Shown piece after piece: positions 9,267-15,217 of a DNA stretch of 64,000 bases; within the stretch, counting starts at the first letter, position 1; each line of letters starts with the position of its first letter. The stretch comes from Faecimorpha sp963627615 (lineage in GTDB: Bacteria > Bacillota > Clostridia > Lachnospirales > Bianqueaceae): contig CAVGBV010000002.1 of the NCBI GenBank assembly GCA_963627615.1, positions 1 to 64,000 of the forward strand. Reading direction: 5' to 3'. The position numbers were made by a program, and so were the translations under genes. The notes beneath the pieces were generated by a model that saw only the letters and a list, made by a program, of their open reading frames with translations, made no database searches and was not told where the DNA came from.

Positions 9267-10188
9267 GACACTGCGGACTTCGGTAGAGGAGGGACGGGAG
9301 TATCTGGAACGCTGCGTTTGCGTAAGGGAAGGACAGACGCTGGAACAGGTTTTGGATCGGACTCTATGGGGGAGCATGTTCGAAGTGTGTCCCCTGCTGC
9401 CGGAAAAGTCAGTGGACCTGATCATTGCGGATCCGCCGTATAATCTGACCAAGAACTATAACGGCAGCCGCTTTCAGAAGAAAAAAGCAGAAGAATACGA
9501 AGATTATACGCGGCGATGGCTGCGGGCAGTGTACCCGCTCTTAAAAGAAGACGGCTCTATCTATGTCTGCTGTGACTGGGAGAGCAGTCTGATTATCGGC
9601 CGGGTTCTAAGCGAGATGTTTCAGGTGCGTAACAGAATCACCTGGCAGAGAGAAAAAGGGCGCGGCGCCAAGAGAAACTGGAAGAACGGGATGGAGGATA
9701 TCTGGTTCGCGACCAAAGGCAGCAGTTATACCTTCCATCTGGACGCTGTAAAGCTGCGGCGGAAGGTGTTGGCGCCATACCGGACAGAAGGAGTTCCTAA
9801 GGACTGGACCGAGAGTGATGGCAACCGTTACCGCGATACCTGCCCGTCCAACTTCTGGGATGATATCACGATTCCCTTTTGGTCCATGGCGGAAAATACA
9901 GCGCATCCGACACAGAAGCCGGAGAAGCTGATCGCGAAGATCCTTCTGGCGAGTTCGTCGGAGGGGGACGTCGTGCTGGACCCTTTTTTGGGATCCGGGA
10001 CGACCAGCGTCGCAGCCAGGAAGCTGGGACGGCATTATATTGGAATTGAGTCCGAGGCTCGGTACTGCGTATGGGCGGAACAGCGCCTGGAGGCGGCAGA
10101 AACGGATACCAGGATTCAGGGATATCAGGATGGTGTATTTTGGGAGAGAAATTCTGTCCCGGCAGAGAAAAAGGCTGGTCATCCATAA
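9241..10188 (+). CDS. Solitary beta-class DNA methyltransferase
   Basis: Site-specific DNA methyltransferase of 315 residues. Motif IV DPPYN (Asp64) precedes the SAM-binding motif I DPFLGSGTTSVAA (from residue 247), the beta-class order shared by M.HinfI and CcrM-type amino-methyltransferases. DPPY fits N6-adenine or N4-cytosine; the target site cannot be read from the sequence. No restriction gene or specificity subunit lies nearby, so it looks like an orphan methylase. The ATG at 9241 lies within the end of the ATPase gene, with AAGGAAG upstream, suggesting coupled translation. The stop codon falls in the loop of a terminator hairpin. Confidence 0.88.
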   Translation: MEERTGKNKTLRTSVEEGREYLERCVCVREGQTLEQVLDRTLWGSMFEVCPLLPEKSVDLIIADPPYNLTKNYNGSRFQKKKAEEYEDYTRRWLRAVYPLLKEDGSIYVCCDWESSLIIGRVLSEMFQVRNRITWQREKGRGAKRNWKNGMEDIWFATKGSSYTFHLDAVKLRRKVLAPYRTEGVPKDWTESDGNRYRDTCPSNFWDDITIPFWSMAENTAHPTQKPEKLIAKILLASSSEGDVVLDPFLGSGTTSVAARKLGRHYIGIESEARYCVWAEQRLEAAETDTRIQGYQDGVFWERNSVPAEKKAGHP

Positions 10189-10205
10189 CGGAGAGACCAG
10201 CCTTT
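10173..10205. terminator. Bidirectional terminator between convergent genes
   Basis: GGCTGGTC pairs perfectly with GACCAGCC, flanked by A and T tracts on both sides. It serves the methyltransferase (plus) and the esterase (minus). Confidence 0.75.
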
Positions 10206-10209
10206 GCTG

Positions 10210-11271
10210 TTATTGATCATGCCGGGTCAGGAAGTTCAGAAAATGATCCCAGTCATAGCGGCTTAAGAAGTGTGTGCCGCGCCGGATATGGTAGCCAATG
10301 CGTCCTTCCGGGTAACTGTCCGGGGGGACGGGAAGCCGGTCTTCACACACAAGAGGCTGGACGCCGAGAAGCGTGTAGACACGCCCGGCTTCCACCGCGC
10401 TTAAGAATTCTGACGCGGGATCCGCCCAGGTATCTTCCTCAGCACTGGCGACATACAGGAGACGGGGCGCAACCAGGGCCAGAAGAAAATGCTGATCAAA
10501 GGGCATAGCGTCCTCGCGGCCTTTGTACTGCTGATAATTGGGACAGAACCAGTAGGGGAAGTTGGTGCTGATTACCTGTACATTTTCACCAACTTTGCCG
10601 CGGGTAATTGCGGCGCCGCTGCATCCGGAATTATTGGAGTATACAGCATAGAAGCGAGTGTCGCAGGCTCCGGCCCACAGGGCGGTTTTGCCAAGACGGG
10701 AATGTCCGGCAACCGCGATTTTTTCATGGCAGATCTCGGGACGTGTCAACAGGTAATCCAATACACGCGATGCGGCAAAGGACCACAGGCTGATGGTTCC
10801 GGGATCCTCCGGCTGACGCGGCACCGTGATGTAGAGCGGACCCAGGCCGGAAGTGAAACCATCGTTCGTATCGTTGGCAACATCGCGGTAGAAGAAGCCG
10901 GCAATGGCAAAACCATGGTCGATCAATTCTTCCATGGGAGAGGAATCGTTATCCGGAAGGGGAGAGAACGAGATGTGTACTACGGCCGGAACAGGCTGCT
11001 CTGACTTGGGAACTACCAGATAGAATGGGAAAGTAAACGGACCCTTGGGCGTATCAAAGGTCAGCGCGATTTGCTGACGCACAGCTTTTCCGGCGTAAGC
11101 GGCTTTTTCTTCCAGAATCTGAGCGTGTACGCATTCCGGCGCAGGCGGGATGGCGCCGTAGATCTCCTTTTCCAGTATTTTTTGAATCTCCGCGCGCCGA
11201 ACGGGCCAGGGAGTATCATCCGGGAGAATCTCCGGTAGATGACGAAGCTGCAATTCTGTTTGTAGTGACAT
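10210..11271 (-). CDS. CE15-like glucuronoyl esterase / alpha/beta hydrolase
   Basis: Cytoplasmic alpha/beta hydrolase of 353 residues without a signal peptide. The nucleophile elbow GHSRLGKTALWAG (Ser191) with the downstream NNSGCSG and LYVASAEEDTWADP segments is the pattern of bacterial carbohydrate esterase family 15 enzymes, which cut glucuronate esters between lignin and xylan. A His in DWDHF near the C-terminus can complete the triad. The substrate is unproven, and related acetylxylan-type esterases are possible. AAAGGAGG seven bases before ATG sets the start. It lies downstream of the HIT gene but behind a hairpin terminator, so it is either read through or uses an unseen promoter. Confidence 0.75.
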   Translation of the reverse strand: MSLQTELQLRHLPEILPDDTPWPVRRAEIQKILEKEIYGAIPPAPECVHAQILEEKAAYAGKAVRQQIALTFDTPKGPFTFPFYLVVPKSEQPVPAVVHISFSPLPDNDSSPMEELIDHGFAIAGFFYRDVANDTNDGFTSGLGPLYITVPRQPEDPGTISLWSFAASRVLDYLLTRPEICHEKIAVAGHSRLGKTALWAGACDTRFYAVYSNNSGCSGAAITRGKVGENVQVISTNFPYWFCPNYQQYKGREDAMPFDQHFLLALVAPRLLYVASAEEDTWADPASEFLSAVEAGRVYTLLGVQPLVCEDRLPVPPDSYPEGRIGYHIRRGTHFLSRYDWDHFLNFLTRHDQ

Positions 11272-11290
11272 AGTGTGACCTCCTTTGATA

Positions 11291-11323
11291 TAAAAATAAA
11301 AGGGCGCAAAAACAGCACCCTTT
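11291..11323 (-). terminator. Terminator after the HIT gene
   Basis: On the minus strand AAAGGGTGC pairs with GCGCCCTTT (one G-T), followed by TTATTTTTATA. It lies between the HIT stop and the esterase start. Confidence 0.65.
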
Positions 11324-11327
11324 AGAG

Positions 11328-11753
11328 TTACAGGTTGTCCTTGATCTTCTGGATCAGCTCTGCGTATTCAGCGTCGCTCAAGGTCTTGACACCGGGATTC
11401 ATGGCAAATACACCGCCCCACTCATATTCGTCTTTGTATTTGGGAACGAGGTGGAAGTGCAGATGATGTCCGGTATCGCCATAAGCGCCGTAGTTGACCT
11501 TGTCCGGATGGAAGGCGGCCTGCAGCGCACGGGAAACATGGGCGATGTCAGCAAAGAAAGCGTTCCGCTCCTCGTCAGAGAGCAGGGTCATATCGCCAAG
11601 ATGGCGCTTGTGAGCAACAATAACACGGCCGGGATGGCTCTGCTCCTTAAAAAGGTACAGCTTACTGGTGGGAAGCTCGCAGATCTTGATGCCGAACTGA
11701 TCCAGCTTCTCGTCCTCCATGCAATATGCGCAATTGGTATCTTTGATGTCCAT
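11328..11753 (-). CDS. HIT-family nucleotide hydrolase/transferase
   Basis: Histidine-triad protein of 141 residues, probably a dinucleoside polyphosphate or AMP-amide hydrolase. The HxHxHxx signature is GHHLHFHLVPK near residue 100, and an N-terminal CAYC pair (Cys8, Cys11) resembles the zinc-binding cysteines of several HIT proteins. The C-terminus is a short amphipathic helix. AAAGGA precedes the ATG by seven to nine bases, and a near-perfect promoter lies just upstream. The physiological substrate cannot be told from sequence. Confidence 0.92.
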   Translation of the reverse strand: MDIKDTNCAYCMEDEKLDQFGIKICELPTSKLYLFKEQSHPGRVIVAHKRHLGDMTLLSDEERNAFFADIAHVSRALQAAFHPDKVNYGAYGDTGHHLHFHLVPKYKDEYEWGGVFAMNPGVKTLSDAEYAELIQKIKDNL

Positions 11754-11797
11754 AGTTAAGTCCTTTCTCCGCGTGAGCGGTTTCAGTTGATATTAGG

Positions 11798-11826
11798 ATT
11801 GTAGTACAAAGTTGGGTTTTTGTCAA
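11798..11826 (-). promoter_or_regulatory. Promoter of the HIT gene
   Basis: On the minus strand TTGACA, 17-base spacer, TACAAT. Its -35 is only eight bases from the -35 of the divergent CYTH promoter, so the two probably compete for polymerase. Confidence 0.8.
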
Positions 11827-11834
11827 TAAAACGG

Positions 11835-11862
11835 TTGACATTTCGGGAGGAATCGGTACAAT
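11835..11862 (+). promoter_or_regulatory. Promoter of the CYTH-Sel1 operon
   Basis: TTGACA, 16-base spacer, TACAAT, about 20 bases before the CYTH start codon. Confidence 0.7.
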
Positions 11863-11884
11863 AAATAGGAGGGAGGGGAGTCAG

Positions 11885-12337
11885 ATGGAGATCGAACGAA
11901 AATTCCTGGTAGAGAAGCTGCCGGAAATGCCGGCGGCGGAAGCGATTCATATAGAACAGGGGTATATCAGTACGGATCCGGTGATTCGAATCCGCTCCTG
12001 GAACAACGGAAGAGAACAGCGGTATATCCTGACGGTCAAAGGCGGCGGAATGATCGTCCGCGAAGAATACGAATTGGAGATTACTTCTCGCCAATTTGAG
12101 GGGCTGAAGGAAAAGTGTACAGGACGGTTTATCGATAAAACACGATATATATATCCTTTAGAGAACGGCCTGAAGGCCGAAGTAGATGTGTTCGGGGGCA
12201 CGCAGCAGGGATTGATCCTGGCTGAGGTGGAATTTTTGAGTGAGGACGGGATGCGGGAGTTTCAGAAGCCGGAGTGGTTCGGTGAGGAGGTATCCCAGGA
12301 TCCGCGCTATCACAATAGTAATATGACGAGGGCATAA
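11885..12337 (+). CDS. CYTH-domain triphosphate-binding protein
   Basis: A 150-residue CYTH protein. The signature EIERKFLV at the N-terminus and alternating charged strands (RIRSW, LTVKGGG, EEYELEIT, AEVDVF, LAEVEF) are those of the triphosphate tunnel fold, which binds inorganic triphosphate or nucleoside triphosphates with a divalent metal. Many bacterial members are tripolyphosphatases, but no substrate can be assigned here. A GGAGGGAGGGGAG tract precedes the ATG. It is followed 19 bases later by the Sel1/NERD-like gene, probably in the same transcript. Confidence 0.88.
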   Translation: MEIERKFLVEKLPEMPAAEAIHIEQGYISTDPVIRIRSWNNGREQRYILTVKGGGMIVREEYELEITSRQFEGLKEKCTGRFIDKTRYIYPLENGLKAEVDVFGGTQQGLILAEVEFLSEDGMREFQKPEWFGEEVSQDPRYHNSNMTRA

Positions 12338-12356
12338 AGAGCAGGAGGAATTCGAT

Positions 12357-13823
12357 ATGATTATGGCGGCGGACGAGCTGCGGCAAAGGGCGGAAGCGGG
12401 GGACGCCAACGCACAGTATCTGTTGGCGCTGAAATATTACAAGGGAAGCGGAGAGGTCAAGGATCCGCGGCAGGGATATCTCTGGATCAAGGTGGCGGCA
12501 GAGGGCGGATGCCTGAAAGCACAGAAGGCATTGGGTCTGTTGTATACCAGTGCGCAGCATGCGCCGTATCCGGATGAGAATCCGGAGGAGGCCATCCGGA
12601 TGTATCAGATGGCAGCGCTTCAGGATGACGCGGAAGCGCAGTATTGGCTGGGAAAATGTTATCTGACCGGTTATGGTACGCCGGTTTCCGAAGAAGAGGG
12701 CAAGCGGTGGATTAGTGCGGCGCGGGCCAAGGGCTATGACGAGGAGCCGGACCAGCTGGTCAGCCGACCGGAGGGAGAAGAGGCGTCCAAGAGTGCCTGG
12801 GAATTCTCCAAGGGGGAAGGAACGCCGGACAGTGTGCGCTACGGTGTGCCGACGGATGAGGAGGATAAACCGCGCAGCATGGCGATCGGAGAGGCGAAGC
12901 CGGTGGAAAAAGCGCCGGCATTCGCGATGGATTACCTCAAGACCGGGTTGATTTTTGCTGGCGTTGGTTTGCTGGCCGGCCTTTTGTTGGCCGGCCTGGC
13001 GGCGTTGATCCTGACGCTGTTATCCGGAGGGAGTTCTCTGTACGGCATTATAACGGCGGGACTTGCTATATTGGGCGCCGGAATCGGATTCTATTATGGC
13101 TATCAGGTCGCGCATCAGCGGGCGGTGGACCGGATCTATTTCCGCGGTACCCCCTTTTATCAGCAGCACCAGAAGGACTATGAAGAGATGGATCGGGCCG
13201 GGCAGAGTCAGTATGAGATCTACGTCACTTTGCAGAAGGAACTGCAGCCTTTTTGCTATAACAGTCAGCGGCTGCCGCGGTCGCCTTTTGGAAATTACCG
13301 GGGATACATGATACCGTCTATGATTCTGCCGGGCAGAAAGGCAATGACGGTGATCGATCTTCTGCTGGTCAGTGAGAAGGGGATCTATGTGATCAATGTG
13401 AGCGGAATCACAGGAAACATCAGCGGGCGGGCGGATGATGAAGAGTGGAAGGTGCAGGGCTATACGGGCCGTGTGCGATATATGGCCAATCCGCTTCTGA
13501 AAAACGAAGCTGACATTCAGTCGCTGCAGGACGCGCTCAGAGCCCTTTGCCCGGGCTTCTGGCTGCATGATATTCCAATCTACTCGGTTGTGGTTTTCGG
13601 CGGGCATACCAATGTGGACAAGATTGAGGGGATCTCCAAAGAGGAGAATGTTCATGTGCTGGTCGGCGGCGGAGAGAAGGTCCGGGGATTTATGGAGATG
13701 CAGGAGAGCCGTCACGTCCTGCGGACTGGGGAGATGGCGCAGGTTATGAAGGCGATTGAGCATCTGCTGCGGCAGTATCCGGAGAATAAGAGAATCGCGG
13801 ATCGGGAGAAAAAGTACAATTAA
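12357..13823 (+). CDS. Sel1-repeat membrane protein with C-terminal NERD-like domain
   Basis: A 488-residue protein in three parts. Residues 1-135 hold three or four Sel1-like repeats (AEAGDANAQYLLALKYYKGSG, AAEGGCLKAQKALGLLY, AALQDDAEAQYWLGKCYLTG) that usually mediate protein contacts. Residues 195-250 contain two hydrophobic segments separated by a glycine-rich turn. The last 240 residues resemble the NERD nuclease-related domain (TVIDLLLVSEKGIYVINV, then GNISG, then NPLLKNEADIQSL), but the usual ExK of that fold reads NVS, so nuclease activity is doubtful. AGGAGG eight bases before ATG sets the start. Function unknown; it may be a membrane scaffold with a nucleic-acid-binding domain. Confidence 0.75.
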   Translation: MIMAADELRQRAEAGDANAQYLLALKYYKGSGEVKDPRQGYLWIKVAAEGGCLKAQKALGLLYTSAQHAPYPDENPEEAIRMYQMAALQDDAEAQYWLGKCYLTGYGTPVSEEEGKRWISAARAKGYDEEPDQLVSRPEGEEASKSAWEFSKGEGTPDSVRYGVPTDEEDKPRSMAIGEAKPVEKAPAFAMDYLKTGLIFAGVGLLAGLLLAGLAALILTLLSGGSSLYGIITAGLAILGAGIGFYYGYQVAHQRAVDRIYFRGTPFYQQHQKDYEEMDRAGQSQYEIYVTLQKELQPFCYNSQRLPRSPFGNYRGYMIPSMILPGRKAMTVIDLLLVSEKGIYVINVSGITGNISGRADDEEWKVQGYTGRVRYMANPLLKNEADIQSLQDALRALCPGFWLHDIPIYSVVVFGGHTNVDKIEGISKEENVHVLVGGGEKVRGFMEMQESRHVLRTGEMAQVMKAIEHLLRQYPENKRIADREKKYN

Positions 13824-13837
13824 GAACGATAAAACGG

Positions 13838-13869
13838 GCGAACAACAGCGAATTGTTGTTCGCTTTTTT
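13838..13869 (+). terminator. Terminator of the CYTH-Sel1 operon
   Basis: GCGAACAACA and TGTTGTTCGC form a perfect 10-base-pair stem followed by six T. Confidence 0.9.
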
Positions 13870-14294
13870 ATGTTTTTCGCTGTAAAAAACTGTTAAAATG
13901 ACGCGAAAGTATGCCATATATTTAGAAAAGTGAAGGAGAAAGCATATGTTGGAAAAGGTGAAATAGTGCGAAAATATAGACGGTGGAAAGAATGTGGAGT
14001 ATATGTGGATAAGAAAAGATAAAAAAGCTATAAAAAAGGGTTATTCACAAAGTTGTCCACATTGTCCACATTACTGGGGATAAAATGTGGAGGATTTAAA
14101 AATGCAAGTGGAGTTGTCCGCCTCTTGCAAAGAGTTATCCACTTGAAAATGTGGATAACTTCATACAAATTTGTGTTCGTATAAAAGAGGATTCCGATGT
14201 TCCGTGTCGAATAGAGAAAATACAGGCGGTCGGAAGGACACGGAAGACCGGGTTCCTGATGGACGTTTGAGAATTGAAGTAAGGGAGTGTTTTT
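13870..14294. other. 425-bp intergenic region upstream of hpf
   Basis: It holds a minute open frame with a ribosome binding site (ATG 13946 to TAG 13966, six residues MLEKVK), an A-rich tract at 14011-14038, a cluster of DnaA-box-like 9-mers at 14004-14158, and a hpf leader with a 9-bp inverted repeat (14200-14208 with 14237-14245). No promoter for hpf is convincing. TATAAA at 14180 and TTGAAA at 14143 are the best pieces but are badly spaced. Confidence 0.6.
14004..14158. promoter_or_regulatory. DnaA-box cluster
   Basis: Six 9-mers match TTATCCACA with zero or one change: 14004-14012 (minus, perfect), 14041-14049 (TTATTCACA), 14053-14061 and 14062-14070 (TTGTCCACA, two adjacent), 14135-14143 (TTATCCACT) and 14150-14158 (minus, perfect). 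The last two sit in a 10-bp inverted repeat AGTTATCCAC / GTGGATAACT with an 8-base spacer. No dnaA or dnaN lies nearby, so a DnaA-binding or titration site is more likely than the main origin. Confidence 0.6.
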
Positions 14295-14831
14295 ATGAGG
14301 TACGAGTTTAAGGGCCGCGACATTGAGATCACAGAGAATCTGAAGGAAATGTCTGAGAAGAAGCTGGAGCGGCTGAGCAAGTTCTTTTCTCCCGATACTA
14401 AAGTTTATGTGACATACAGAGTGGAGAATCGAAGTGTGGCGGCAGAAGTTACGATTCCGGTACAGGGCGCGTCTCCGATACGGGCCGAAGCCAGGGATGC
14501 GGACAAATACGCGGCGTTGGATCAGGCGATGGACAAGCTGGAACGTCAGATTGTCCGTTATAGAAAGAAGCTGCAGACAAGAGCCAAAGCAGACAGGACA
14601 TGGAATACAAAATATTTTGAGGATGTTCCCGGTGAAGAGGAAGAGGCCATGGTCATCCGCAGAATCAAGAGGGTACCGGCCAAGCCGATGGATGTCAATG
14701 AAGCCTGCCTGCAGATGGAGCTTCTGGGACATGATTTCTTTGTGTTCCGTAATGTGGCCAATCAGCAGATCAGCGTGGTGTACAAGCGGAAGGAGCCTGG
14801 CACCTATGGACTGATCGAGCCGGAGGAATGA
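14295..14831 (+). CDS. hpf: Ribosome hibernation promoting factor, long form
   Basis: Long HPF of 178 residues that binds the 30S decoding region in stationary phase and pairs ribosomes into inactive 100S dimers. The N-terminal S30AE domain (MRYEFKGRDIEITENLKEM, then Lys/Arg-rich helices to about residue 100) is joined by an acidic linker to the C-terminal dimerisation domain (IKRVPAKPMDVNEACLQMELLGHDFFVFRN, residues 115-178). GGGAG lies about nine bases before the ATG. Its position just upstream of secA and prfB is the usual one in Firmicutes. The leader contains a 9-bp inverted repeat. Confidence 0.96.
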   Translation: MRYEFKGRDIEITENLKEMSEKKLERLSKFFSPDTKVYVTYRVENRSVAAEVTIPVQGASPIRAEARDADKYAALDQAMDKLERQIVRYRKKLQTRAKADRTWNTKYFEDVPGEEEEAMVIRRIKRVPAKPMDVNEACLQMELLGHDFFVFRNVANQQISVVYKRKEPGTYGLIEPEE

Positions 14832-14980
14832 CAATCGGTTCATAATAATATAGAATATTGAGACCCAGGGAGGAGTGTGATGCCCATGCAGACACCAGGC
14901 GAACAGCATTAGAGTGTCAGGAAAGGGGGAATGCCTTCTAACAAAATATGAGATTCGTGTATAAGATCTGTTGAATAGAA

Positions 14981-15085
14981 GCCCGTCCAGGAGAATCCAT
15001 CCAATACGCACAGCCCTTTTTACAGAAAAGGGAAGAAAATGTGAAGCGGCCGGAGCGGTCGGAGTGTGGAGAAGCCTGGACGGGC
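14981..15085 (+). ncRNA. Candidate structured RNA / foldback upstream of secA
   Basis: GCCCGTCCAGG (14981-14991) pairs perfectly with CCTGGACGGGC (15075-15085). Nested inside are CCCTTTT / AAAAGGG, a CACA / TGTG pairing around it, and GGCCG-GAG-CGGTC. The multi-branched outline suggests a folded RNA of about 105 nucleotides rather than a simple terminator, because no T-tract follows. The family is unknown to me. Confidence 0.35.
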
Positions 15086-15119
15086 CTTGTATTTCGCATA
15101 TTTGTTTACAAAATAGAGG

Positions 15120-15148
15120 TTGCATGAAATGGGGATTGGTGTTACAAT
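15120..15148 (+). promoter_or_regulatory. secA promoter
   Basis: TTGCAT, 17-base spacer, TACAAT, about 70 bases before the secA start codon. Confidence 0.75.
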
Positions 15149-15217
15149 AACTAGGATGGCATAGTGCCAGTTTTTTGTGATTCTTTGCAGATTTGAATAT
15201 AAATACGAGGTGGAAGA

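Larger units (their letters stand above)
14832..15217 (+). other. 386-bp intergenic region between hpf and secA
   Basis: It has no coding sequence that I can support. It contains a long-range foldback at 14981-15085 and the secA promoter at 15120-15148, followed by a leader of about 65 bases. No clear intrinsic terminator follows hpf. Confidence 0.6.

Noticed and set aside
9241..10188. Complete restriction-modification system
   Set aside because: Only the methyltransferase is present. The neighbours are an ATPase and an esterase.
11970..12000. tRNA-like TTCGAATCC sequence
   Set aside because: It lies inside the CYTH coding sequence with no acceptor or anticodon arms around it.
13870..14294. 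DnaA-box region as the chromosomal origin oriC
   Set aside because: No dnaA, dnaN, recF, gyrB or rpmH nearby, and origin position cannot be judged from one window. Kept as a DnaA-box cluster only.
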